DNA of 64,000 nucleotides from Chloroflexus sp. Y-396-1 (lineage in GTDB: Bacteria; Chloroflexota; Chloroflexia; Chloroflexales; Chloroflexaceae): NCBI RefSeq assembly GCF_000516515.1, contig NZ_KI911784.1, forward strand, positions 4,688,633-4,752,632, given 5' to 3'. Below are positions 55,297 to 63,587 of this stretch, piece after piece. Both the position numbers and the translations under genes were made by a program. A model generated the notes under the pieces. It was not told where the DNA came from and made no database searches. It worked only from the letters and a program-made list of their open reading frames with translations. The first letter of the stretch is position 1; each line of letters starts with the position of its first letter.

Positions 55297-55818
55297 TTAT
55301 CCGTTCATTTCAAACCGTACTAGTAACATCCCAAGTTGTATCTCATCGCCGTGATGCAACTCAACAGGCCGACGCGGAGCTATCCGTTGACGATTGAGGA
55401 ACGTTCCGTTGGAACTGCCCAAATCTTCAAGCAGATACATCCCATCACGACAGATAATGCGGGCATGTTGACGTGAAACACCGGCATCGTATCCACCATC
55501 AAGACTCAAATCCACATCAGGGAAGAAGTTCCGCTGCTGATCTTTACGCCCAATTAAGAGTTCAGGTGTAACCGGTAAGACAATTCGCCGACCCGAACTC
55601 AGCACGACCAGAGCGATCGTGTTCGTTTCGGGCGCCGGTGTTGGTGCAGGTAAGATGGTTGCTTCATCAACCGCTGCCTGAGTGGTTTCGGCAGCCGCAC
55701 GGTTGAGTGAAGCCGTTGTTTGCCGCTGAGGTTTTGTGCTCAGCAAACTGGCACCACACACTGTACAAAAGATTGTCCCGTCGAGTTGTTGAGCCTGACA
55801 GTGGCTACAAATCACCAT
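55297..55818 (-). CDS. Zinc-ribbon FHA domain protein
   Basis: 173 residues. Residues 4-22 form a zinc ribbon (CSHC and CTVC). A linker with several Thr follows (QTTASLN, AAAETTQAAVDEATILP). The FHA domain (about 80-170) has the phosphothreonine-binding pattern LLIGRKDQQ, SLDGGYDAGVSRQHARI and LEDLGSSNGTFLN, so Arg, Ser, His and Asn are all in place. It should bind pThr peptides. It follows the VWA gene by 17 bases. The kinase and PP2C upstream carry candidate ligand motifs. Confidence 0.88.
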   Translation of the reverse strand: MVICSHCQAQQLDGTIFCTVCGASLLSTKPQRQTTASLNRAAAETTQAAVDEATILPAPTPAPETNTIALVVLSSGRRIVLPVTPELLIGRKDQQRNFFPDVDLSLDGGYDAGVSRQHARIICRDGMYLLEDLGSSNGTFLNRQRIAPRRPVELHHGDEIQLGMLLVRFEMNG

Positions 55819-55835
55819 GAGCTGTCTACTCCAGG

Positions 55836-57092
55836 TTATGATTGTCCTTCGCGCCCGATCAAACCACGAGTACCATATTTGATCCGCTTACGACCTTCAG
55901 CACTTGCTTGCCCAGAGCGTAGCAGGCGGGTCGCTTCTTCCTGAACAGTACGCGCCAGTTCAATTTCACCAGCCTCAAACAGTCTCGTTCCGGCCATTTG
56001 CAAGCGACGAGTTGCCTCTTCGAGTTTTCCTTCCTCGGCGGCCTGCCAGGCACTAGCCTGGAGACGGTAGGCGACTAACCGTTCTAACCAGTGTTTTACC
56101 GTTGGATCGACTTCAGATGCAACTTCATCAGGATTGCGTACTCCCACGACCAGATTCTGTTCGTGATTTGCCGTTGTACCCTCGCTACCCGGCACGCGGT
56201 AACGAAGTTGGAGGCGCAGCATAGTGTGCCGACCAACCGGTAAGGGGGGAACCACAATTTCCATCAGGAGAGCCTGAGCATCACTTTCCGGCCAATCACC
56301 GAGGGCCGCCGTCCAGGCGAAATCGGCCTCTTCAATGATGGGTAGGGGGCCGATGTACGGACGCACCCGATCAAGCGAGCGAAGTAAACCCTGTGGCGGT
56401 AACGTCGCCCGCAGTTGAACATCCTGAGCAAAGATGTTGTGCATACGCTCGACCTCAGCGGTAAAGATTTTCGTAATCTCAGCCGCTGAAGTAATGTAAT
56501 GGGTACGACTATTCTCACGGGCAGCAATCGTTTCGAGCAGGTCTTCATTCCACTCGCTCCCGATACCAAGAGCGGTGATCCCAATACCCCGCGCCTGAGC
56601 ACGCCGGGCAATCTCAACACAACGTCCTTCATCGCCGTAGGTACGTCCATCGGTAAGCAACAACAACCGATGAATAGCGCGCGGCATCATTGCCCGCTGC
56701 AACTCTTGTAACCCCAACGCCAGACCGGTTGCCATTTCGGTGCCACCAGCCGCTTCAATCGCACTAATCTGACGCTTGATTTCAGCTCGCGCCCGTGCCA
56801 GTTGCGCCGGGACCACCACTTCAGCCCGATCATTGAACGTGACCAGCGCAAAGCTCTCGTGATCGCCAAGCAGATCAAGAATCTGCATCGCGGCCTGCTT
56901 AACCTGTTGGAGCCGTTCGCCGCGCATTGATGAACTGCGGTCAATCACTAGACATAGGTTGAGTGGGAGTCGTGGCATTTTCGTTGCACCACTTTGGGCT
57001 GATAGCTCAATGAGGGCATAGAGGAGCTGTGGCTCCTGACTGGCTGGCAGTACACTACGACTCGGTGTGATGCGTAGATCAACCTTACTCAT
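55836..57092 (-). CDS. VWA-domain protein (TerY-like context)
   Basis: 418 residues. The VWA domain starts LCLVIDRSSSMRGERLQQ (intact MIDAS DxSxS), with FALVTFNDRAEVV, GTEMATGLALGL and LLLTDGRTYGDEG. A beta-rich VIT-like region and a helical C-terminus (WQAAEEGKLEEATRRLQMAG) follow. No signal peptide or membrane helix, so cytoplasmic. Its ATG overlaps the PP2C stop by 4 bases. VWA + PP2C + kinase triads are known in Ter-type phosphoregulatory systems. Confidence 0.87.
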   Translation of the reverse strand: MSKVDLRITPSRSVLPASQEPQLLYALIELSAQSGATKMPRLPLNLCLVIDRSSSMRGERLQQVKQAAMQILDLLGDHESFALVTFNDRAEVVVPAQLARARAEIKRQISAIEAAGGTEMATGLALGLQELQRAMMPRAIHRLLLLTDGRTYGDEGRCVEIARRAQARGIGITALGIGSEWNEDLLETIAARENSRTHYITSAAEITKIFTAEVERMHNIFAQDVQLRATLPPQGLLRSLDRVRPYIGPLPIIEEADFAWTAALGDWPESDAQALLMEIVVPPLPVGRHTMLRLQLRYRVPGSEGTTANHEQNLVVGVRNPDEVASEVDPTVKHWLERLVAYRLQASAWQAAEEGKLEEATRRLQMAGTRLFEAGEIELARTVQEEATRLLRSGQASAEGRKRIKYGTRGLIGREGQS

Positions 57093-58045
57093 AGCGCCCC
57101 CTCATCGAGCGGCAACGAAACGACTACCACTGAAATATTATCGTCACCGCCAGCCAGGTTGGCTAATGCGATTAGCTCACGGCAGACATCGTATGGCCAG
57201 GGACTATGCAGAAGGGCCTGTTCGATAGCTTTCTCTTCGACTAGACTCCACAGGCCATCGCTGCACAGCACCAGGTGCGAACAATTGTTTAACTGGTGGT
57301 ACACAAAATCAACAGCAACGTGAGGCTGTTGACCAACGGTACGATAAAGCTGATTGCGCAGTGGATGTTCACGAGCTTCTTCCGGATCGAGCTGACCCAG
57401 CGCGATGAGCCGTCCAACGGTTGAATGGTCAGTCGTAAGTTGACGCAGACCAGCCGGTTCGTAAACATAACAACGTGAGTCACCGACATGGGCAACGTAC
57501 AAGCCGTTGCCGATGACCAGCGCAGCAGTACAGGTGGTGCCCATATCTGAACCGGCAGCCTGAGCTTCCCGCCAGATCACTGCATTTGCCTCTTGTACTG
57601 CCTCGATCATCAACGGTTGCAACGCCTCAATGATACCATCTTCGATCACCGGTAATACCAGTCGCTCAAGCACACTGGTCAGCACCGTTTGTACCGCCAA
57701 CCGGCTGGCAACCTCACCACCGCGGTGTCCACCCATTCCATCGGCGACGACAAATAAGCCCACCGTTACGTCTTGCCCTTCCCGTGGTACGGTCATGATG
57801 GTTGCCAGGGCACAATCTTGATTCATTTCGCGTACTCGCCCAATATCACGGAGAGCGGCTGCCGCGAAACCTTGCGCTGAGCCTCGGAACGTCAACGCTG
57901 GTTGATAATCTTGCCCTATCTGACGAGTTCCATCCTCTTCAGGAGGGGTTAGAGCAAGTTGCCGCTGACGTTCAGCTTCAATATCAGTTAAACTGAGTGG
58001 TTCAGTTGGCGTTTCATCTGGTGAAGATAGTGTTTCATCTGGCAT
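57089..58045 (-). CDS. PP2C-family Ser/Thr protein phosphatase
   Basis: 318 residues from ATG 58045; a GTG at 58054 is too close to AAGGGG. The N-terminal tail has the EEDGTRQI peptide at about residue 40. PP2C motifs: GRVREMNQDCAL, FVVADGMGGHRGGE (metal Asp), TTCTAALVIG, YVAHVGDSRCYV, LCSDGLWSLVEE and GGDDNISVVVV. No membrane segment. It dephosphorylates the partner kinase's substrates. It starts 28 bases after the kinase stop and overlaps the VWA gene. Confidence 0.92.
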   Translation of the reverse strand: MPDETLSSPDETPTEPLSLTDIEAERQRQLALTPPEEDGTRQIGQDYQPALTFRGSAQGFAAAALRDIGRVREMNQDCALATIMTVPREGQDVTVGLFVVADGMGGHRGGEVASRLAVQTVLTSVLERLVLPVIEDGIIEALQPLMIEAVQEANAVIWREAQAAGSDMGTTCTAALVIGNGLYVAHVGDSRCYVYEPAGLRQLTTDHSTVGRLIALGQLDPEEAREHPLRNQLYRTVGQQPHVAVDFVYHQLNNCSHLVLCSDGLWSLVEEKAIEQALLHSPWPYDVCRELIALANLAGGDDNISVVVVSLPLDEGAL

Positions 58046-58073
58046 AATCGCCACAACCCCTTGATGAGCCGCT

Positions 58074-60089
58074 TTACGCTTTCAGCGCGTAAAGATGGTG
58101 ATCCATTGACCCAATATACACTACACCGTTCACAATCATCGGTGTTGAAACAATCGCACCTTCGGTGGGATATTTCCAGATGAGCTGTCCATTACCGGCA
58201 TCGAGGCAGTAAACTGCCTGATCGACTGCGCCAAAATAGAGGCGGCCGCCTTCAACTCGTGGTGAGGATGTAATCTGACTACCAACCTCGTACTTCCATA
58301 CCAGACGGCCACTCTTAGTATCGAGCGCGTACATGATTCCATCGACTCCGCCAATAAAAACGCGCGTGCCTACTACACACGGTGACGAGTTAATGTAATG
58401 ACCGGTGCGAAAACGCCAGGCTGGCCAGCCGCCTTCAGCATCAAGGGCATAGAGGTTCTGATCAAGTGAGCCAACAAAGACGAGACCGTCGCTGTATGCT
58501 GGCGATGAGCGAACCGGCTGTTGCGTGCGCTGCTTCCACTTCACCGCGCCAGTCCGCGCATCGAGACAATAGACGTTACCGTCATCACCACCAATGAAAA
58601 TAGAGTTGCCGCTGATACACGCCGAAGAGCGAATAGGGCTCCAGGTCCGATACTTCCAGATCAGTGTGCCACGTAAGCCGTCGATTGCATAGATATGCTG
58701 ATCATCGGAACCAACAAACACAACCCGATCTTCAATCCGGGGTGAAGAGCGGATCGGCTTACCGGTACGGAATGTCCAGCGTACCCCGCCACGGCGCATA
58801 TCGAGGGCGTACAGCGTGCCATCCTCTGAACCGATATAGACCATATCTTGCCAGACAGTGGGTGATGAGCTGATTCCTCCCTCTGTCGCATATTTCCAGC
58901 GGAACTCACCGCGGGTGGCATCGAGGGCATAGATATTTGTGTCGTAGCATCCAACGAACACCAATCCGCCGCTCACAAAGGGTGACGAGCGCACCTCATC
59001 TTCAAACTTAAATCGCCAGACCAGCTCAGTGGTCTGTGCGCCTTTGAGCACAGCCGGTACAGCAACGGTCGTTTTGGCTGTACTAGTACCGGCCAGTGAC
59101 GGAACCTTCAGCAAGGCCTGCCGAAGCTCCTCAGCACTCTGCCAGCGTGCCGCCATATCGTATTCCAGCGCACGGGCTACCACTGCTTCCATTTCAGGTG
59201 ACACTGTCGGGTTAATCTGACGGATCGGACGTTCCTGAAACGTGAAAGGGGTTTCAAGGCGCGGATCAGTGTTGGTTAGCAGATGGTGGAGCGTTGCACC
59301 GAACGCATAGATGTCACCAACCGGTTCAGCAATCCCGCGGTACTGCTCAGGTGGTGAGTAGCCCTCAGTACCGATCATCGTCCCTTTTCGATCACTGCGA
59401 TTGAGAGTGCGGGCAATACCAAAGTCGATCAGTACAATCCGATCATCGCCAACCACCATCACATTGGATGGTTTCATATCGCGGAACACAATTGGCTCAG
59501 GCTTATGGTTGTGTAGGTACGACAGCACGTCGCAAATTTGCAATGCCCAGCGAGCCACTCGTTCTTCATCGAGTGGTTTTCCGTGCTCTTCCAGCACTGT
59601 CTCCAGGTCTTTACCGGGAATGAACTCGAGTACGAGGTAGACTTTGCCGTTCTCTTCAAAAAAGTCATAAACCTTGGGTATGGCAGGATGTTGGAGCGTA
59701 GCGAGCAGGCCAGCTTCGCGTTGAAAGTTTTTCAGGTTGAGCAAACGGGTTTGCGAATCAGGGGCGCTTTGTACCATCTCCTTAATTGCACAGTAACGCA
59801 CCACGTCTTTGAAGCGAAGGTCACGCCCGCGATAGACGACACTCATCCCGCCGATCCCGATCGGTGCTTCGACCTGATAGCGCCCTTGGAGAATCGTGCC
59901 GGGACTGAGCATTGTCGGTGCGACCGGTGCCGACTGCCCGCCTGGTCGCGCTTCGATCTGGCGGGTGCCCTCATCTGCCGCCGGGTGGGCGGTAGGGCTG
60001 ATCTGGCGCGTTCCTTCCTCGGCAGGAGCGCCAACGTCGGGCGGTTGGGTATTGATAGCTTTAGTGCTAACCCGTTTGATCAAACCCAT
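58074..60089 (-). CDS. Ser/Thr protein kinase with C-terminal PQQ-type beta-propeller
   Basis: 671 residues. An N-terminal tail of about 60 residues carries two GTRQI peptides (Thr27, Thr42). The kinase (about 70-330) has GIGGMSVVYRG, K103 in CAIKEM, FRDMKPSN with catalytic D204 (HRD His replaced by Phe), DFG 222-224, and GTEGYSPPEQY. Residues about 356-671 are seven PQQ/WD-type blades of the VRSSPFVSGGLVFVGCYDTNIYALDA pattern. No membrane helix lies between the domains, so the propeller is cytoplasmic, unlike PknD-type receptors. A promoter lies at 60146-60174. It is the first gene of the signalling operon. Confidence 0.92.
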   Translation of the reverse strand: MGLIKRVSTKAINTQPPDVGAPAEEGTRQISPTAHPAADEGTRQIEARPGGQSAPVAPTMLSPGTILQGRYQVEAPIGIGGMSVVYRGRDLRFKDVVRYCAIKEMVQSAPDSQTRLLNLKNFQREAGLLATLQHPAIPKVYDFFEENGKVYLVLEFIPGKDLETVLEEHGKPLDEERVARWALQICDVLSYLHNHKPEPIVFRDMKPSNVMVVGDDRIVLIDFGIARTLNRSDRKGTMIGTEGYSPPEQYRGIAEPVGDIYAFGATLHHLLTNTDPRLETPFTFQERPIRQINPTVSPEMEAVVARALEYDMAARWQSAEELRQALLKVPSLAGTSTAKTTVAVPAVLKGAQTTELVWRFKFEDEVRSSPFVSGGLVFVGCYDTNIYALDATRGEFRWKYATEGGISSSPTVWQDMVYIGSEDGTLYALDMRRGGVRWTFRTGKPIRSSPRIEDRVVFVGSDDQHIYAIDGLRGTLIWKYRTWSPIRSSACISGNSIFIGGDDGNVYCLDARTGAVKWKQRTQQPVRSSPAYSDGLVFVGSLDQNLYALDAEGGWPAWRFRTGHYINSSPCVVGTRVFIGGVDGIMYALDTKSGRLVWKYEVGSQITSSPRVEGGRLYFGAVDQAVYCLDAGNGQLIWKYPTEGAIVSTPMIVNGVVYIGSMDHHLYALKA

Positions 60090-60145
60090 GCGTCACCTCA
60101 CCCAAGGTATGTTTGCCAAACAGAAACGAATATGACTGTTCCTCT

Positions 60146-60174
60146 ATTATAGAAGGTGTTGTCAGCTTCAGCAA
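60146..60174 (-). promoter_or_regulatory. Promoter of the kinase-phosphatase operon
   Basis: On the minus strand: TTGCTG (60174-60169), 17 bases, perfect TATAAT (60151-60146). The leader is about 50 bases to the kinase ATG at 60089. Confidence 0.65.
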
Positions 60175-60235
60175 CCGCCAAACGAGGCAGAATTGACATG
60201 CGACTAGGCGTAGTTTTTGTTACGGCAAGGTGTTG

Positions 60236-61720
60236 CTATTCTTGTGCCCATCCCTGAACGCGAGACAATGCCATGTGCCATCGTTCGTAAGCGGTAGTCC
60301 GTTCTGCAGATGATAGCCGTGGAACAAATCGCTGGGCACGTTCGTCAAGCAGGCTCGGTAAGCTGTCGAGCGACCAGACACCGGCACCAATGCCGGCTAA
60401 CAGGGCAACACCACGGGCGGTCGTCTCGGTATCGCAGGCGCGGATCAGCGTTATCCCGCTCAGATCGGCCTGAATCTGACAGGCCAGGTCACTGGCCGCC
60501 AGACCACCACCAACGCGCAGTTCGGCGATCGTTATCCCAGCTTCGGCCTGTATCGTTGCCAGAATATCGACCAGTTGGAAGCCAATCGCTTCGTAGAAGG
60601 CACGGGCAATATGACCCATACCAACACCGAGCGCTAGACCAAAGATCGCCCCACGTGCACTCCGATCCTCACTTGGCACCCCTAGACCATTCAGGGCCGG
60701 TACAAACACGACACCACCGCTATCGGTGACGGCAGCAGCGTAGCGGTCGAGATCGGCTGCACGCCGCACCAACCCAATTTCACGCAACCAGTTCGCCGCA
60801 GCGCCGGTAGTTGTCATGTCTGCTTCAAGCGCATAAGTGGTGATTCCATCGATCTCCCAGGCAAGGTATGTTTTACAGATACCTTGCGGCGGCGGTGAAG
60901 TACCGACAACAACATTGACAAACGATGCTGTTCCGTGCGTTGCTACCGCCTGTCCCGGTGTCCGACAATCATAGCCGAATAGCGCTGCCTGCTGATCGGT
61001 CATCATTGCCAGCACCGGTACTGTAGCACCATCAATCAGCAAGTCGCCAAAATGATGAATCGTTGGTCGGGCAACCGGCAATGCCGTGCGCGGTATATTT
61101 AGTGCTGTGATCCACTCATCCCACAAAGCCTTTCGTCGTGGATCGTACACCGTCATTGCCTGCAAGAGGGAATGATCAAGCGCGTGCTCAGCCGGTCGGC
61201 CAAGGGCCTGTACAATCCAGCCCGCTGCTAGTGAAACCCGTAAGACACCACGTTCGGCTGCCCGGCGGAAGGCTGGATCGTGACGCATACGCCATGCCAT
61301 GTGCATTGCACCGGCATACGCACCGGGAAATTGACCAAGACGTTCACGTCGTTGTGATCCCAACGGTGTCTTATCCAGTTCGGCAACCAGAGGGGCAGTA
61401 CGTAGATCTTGCCAGGTGATCGCATTACCGATTGGTCGTCCGGTGACTGCGTGCCAGGCAAAAATAGTATCGCGCTGTGAGGTGATGCCACAGGCGAGGA
61501 GTTCATGACCTCGCACCCCGGCCCGGCTTAAGGCTTGCTGAATTGCCTCAGCAACACTGCGTGCAATCGCCGATGGCCGTTGTTCAACCCACCCTGGCTG
61601 CGGATAAACGCGCCCGACCGGTCGGTAGCCATACCCACGCATGTGACCGTCGGGATCGTAGATCACCGCTCGACTACCACTACCACCCTGATCGATAGCT
61701 AGAAGGTAACGCTTGCTCAC
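60236..61720 (-). CDS. FGGY-family carbohydrate kinase, glycerol-kinase-like
   Basis: 494 residues. N-terminal phosphate loop LLAIDQGGSGSRAVIYD, where glycerol kinase has GTTSSR. QPGWVEQRPSAI, AITWQDLRTAPLV and the second domain MMTDQQAALFGYD and LRVGGGLAASDLACQIQADL match glycerol kinase better than xylulokinase. The substrate is a polyol or sugar and glycerol is not assured. The gene stands alone between the kinase operon and a repeat region. Confidence 0.82.
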   Translation of the reverse strand: MSKRYLLAIDQGGSGSRAVIYDPDGHMRGYGYRPVGRVYPQPGWVEQRPSAIARSVAEAIQQALSRAGVRGHELLACGITSQRDTIFAWHAVTGRPIGNAITWQDLRTAPLVAELDKTPLGSQRRERLGQFPGAYAGAMHMAWRMRHDPAFRRAAERGVLRVSLAAGWIVQALGRPAEHALDHSLLQAMTVYDPRRKALWDEWITALNIPRTALPVARPTIHHFGDLLIDGATVPVLAMMTDQQAALFGYDCRTPGQAVATHGTASFVNVVVGTSPPPQGICKTYLAWEIDGITTYALEADMTTTGAAANWLREIGLVRRAADLDRYAAAVTDSGGVVFVPALNGLGVPSEDRSARGAIFGLALGVGMGHIARAFYEAIGFQLVDILATIQAEAGITIAELRVGGGLAASDLACQIQADLSGITLIRACDTETTARGVALLAGIGAGVWSLDSLPSLLDERAQRFVPRLSSAERTTAYERWHMALSRVQGWAQE

Positions 61721-62234
61721 ACGATTTCCTCATTTTTTACGAACGCTGACGTACATTATAGCAAGAAATACACACAAGACGTTGTTCAGTGGTGGAGACA
61801 ACATGTTCAGTATCCGTGCTGCGAAGTGCGTCTCTCCCCCACCTGCCCCTGGAACGTTTCAACGTTTTCGCCTTACCCGGTAATGGGACGGAGGTGATAG
61901 GGATTCCCAAGCTGTTCGCTGTGTGTGACGGCGCGCAGCTTTTCGTCCCGTTCATCGCACGGCAGGTGCAGGTTCACCCCCCCCGCTTGCGGGGCAAGGG
62001 GAGCGCGAGCAGGGGCCTGGAGGGTGATGAGGTGCTGATCCGCCATCCGATGGGTTCCGGCACAATGCGGGCCAGCGGCTCGCGCACCCAGATCGCGACG
62101 TTCGCTAATGTCATTCTGTTTGGGAACTGTTCGGTCATCAAATGCAACCCGAAACTGAGAACTCTGAAAAGCCCTAGCTCAGTGTGGTATCATTACTTTC
62201 AACACCACCGGTAGCAGCGCAAGGAGAAACCGCT
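61721..62234. other. Intergenic region without a gene
   Basis: 514 bases. A palindrome of family 2 (CCCCGC-TT-GCGGGG) is at 61981-61994. A 141-codon frame at 61789 runs straight through that repeat and has no ribosome site; I do not call it. GAAAAGCCCTAGCTCAG at about 62168 resembles 22541-22556. Confidence 0.6.
61981..61994. repeat. Short palindrome CCCCGC-TT-GCGGGG
   Basis: Six-bp arms and a 2-nt loop, member of the family seen at 41715 and 43345. Confidence 0.6.
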
Positions 62235-63029
62235 ATGCCTAGCCCGTTTCCTGGAATGGATCCGTATCTGGAGCAGCACTCCCTCTGGCCGGATGTCCAT
62301 CAGCGGCTGATCACGTATAGTGCAGATGCTTTGCAGGTGCACCTGCGGCCACGCTACCATGCCCGGATTGGCGAGCGGTTGTACGTCATTCCCCCACAAC
62401 GCCCCATCTATCCCGATGTGACCGTTACCCGACGGCCACCGGTCGATCTCCCGGCTACGATCCACCAGCGTTCTGTGCTCACCGCCGATCAGCCGGTGGT
62501 GATTGTTGCGCCAGCCGACCCGGTACGCGAGCCGTTTATCGAAATCCTTGACCTGACCCAGGGTGGGCGAGTGGTGACGGTGATCGAGGTGCTCAGTCCC
62601 GCGAACAAAACACCCGGCGAGACGCACGATATCTATCGGCGTAAGCAAGAAGAGGTGCTTGCCAGCAACGTGCATCTGGTTGAGATTGACCTGTTGCGCC
62701 AAGGCGTCCATACGGTTGCAGTGCCCGCACCCTACTTGACACCGTACCAGCCGTGGCATTACGTGATTTGTGTTAGCCGGGCTACCGACCGCGAACGGTT
62801 TGAAGTATATGTGCGCACGATGCGCCAACGGCTGCCACGGATTGCCATTCCGCTGCAAGCGCCCGATCCGGATGTGGTGTTAGACCTCCAGGCGGTCTTT
62901 GAGCGCTGCTACGAGTATGGGGCGTATGACGATCTGATAGATTATCGTGCCCATCCTGAAATCAAGTTGTCGCCGGAAGATGCAGCCTGGGTGGATGAAC
63001 ACCTCCGCCAGCAGGGTCTGCGCCCCTGA
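62235..63029 (+). CDS. DUF4058 family protein
   Basis: 264 residues from ATG 62235 (AAGGAG site). The family opening MPSPFPGMDPYLEQHSLWPDVHQRLI is complete, followed by IEILDLTQGGRVVTVIEVLSPANKTPG and a NVHLVEIDLLR core. That core resembles a PD-(D/E)xK-like motif (IEVLSPANK, LVEIDLL), as in some Uma2/DUF4058 proteins, which are often expanded in cyanobacteria and Chloroflexi. Function unknown. Confidence 0.85.
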   Translation: MPSPFPGMDPYLEQHSLWPDVHQRLITYSADALQVHLRPRYHARIGERLYVIPPQRPIYPDVTVTRRPPVDLPATIHQRSVLTADQPVVIVAPADPVREPFIEILDLTQGGRVVTVIEVLSPANKTPGETHDIYRRKQEEVLASNVHLVEIDLLRQGVHTVAVPAPYLTPYQPWHYVICVSRATDRERFEVYVRTMRQRLPRIAIPLQAPDPDVVLDLQAVFERCYEYGAYDDLIDYRAHPEIKLSPEDAAWVDEHLRQQGLRP

Positions 63030-63587
63030 GCACGGTCAGCGTTGATGGGTGCTCTGTTGGTGCGAGCTGGCCCCTCGTTGTTCCCCCCTGCCCCTAGCAT
63101 CGCTTCCTCGTCTACGAGCAAGTTGAGAACTCATCCCTCTCGATGTGTAACGGGTACAGGTCATCGGGAAACTCTATCTATCGCCCTGAAGAAGGTTTCA
63201 CGTATGAGTGAGAACGACGGAGTGCGATAATTGCACCGCATTATGTTTCATGCTCGATCTAAGTATCTATAATTCACTAACCTCACGTGGTAAGCTCGCG
63301 ACATGATAGCGATATATTCTCTACGAAAATAAAATATTATTTACACGCGACGGTTTTCTATTTTTATAGAGCGGTTTGGTTGATTGCGAAATTTTTAACT
63401 ATTTCCTGATAATTTTTAAAGTTTGTATAAATTTTCACAAAATATTTCTGCAAAATGGAAGATTTATCTATTACATATCACCTTGTTTTTATAAAATTTT
63501 AATGCTATTATCAGATGGATACAGGAACTGTACCGATTATAATGTCGTCCACAGGGTATATAACAACACTAACACAAGGAGGCGTCT
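63030..63587. other. Intergenic region, strongly AT-rich from about 63236
   Basis: 558 bases with no gene. The first 200 bases have ordinary composition; 63301-63510 is much richer in A and T than anything else in the window, with runs such as TTTTTATAAAATTTTAAT. It ends in a good promoter and a leader. Confidence 0.75.
63483..63511 (+). promoter_or_regulatory. Promoter of the terminal secreted-protein gene
   Basis: TTGTTT (63483-63488), 17 bases, TATTAT (63506-63511), leaving a leader of about 70 bases before ATG 63588. A second -10-like TATAAT at 63268-63273 lies further upstream. Confidence 0.55.

Noticed and set aside
61789-62214. 141-codon frame between the FGGY kinase and DUF4058 genes
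   Set aside because: Runs through a family-2 palindrome, lacks a ribosome site, and its product matches nothing I know.
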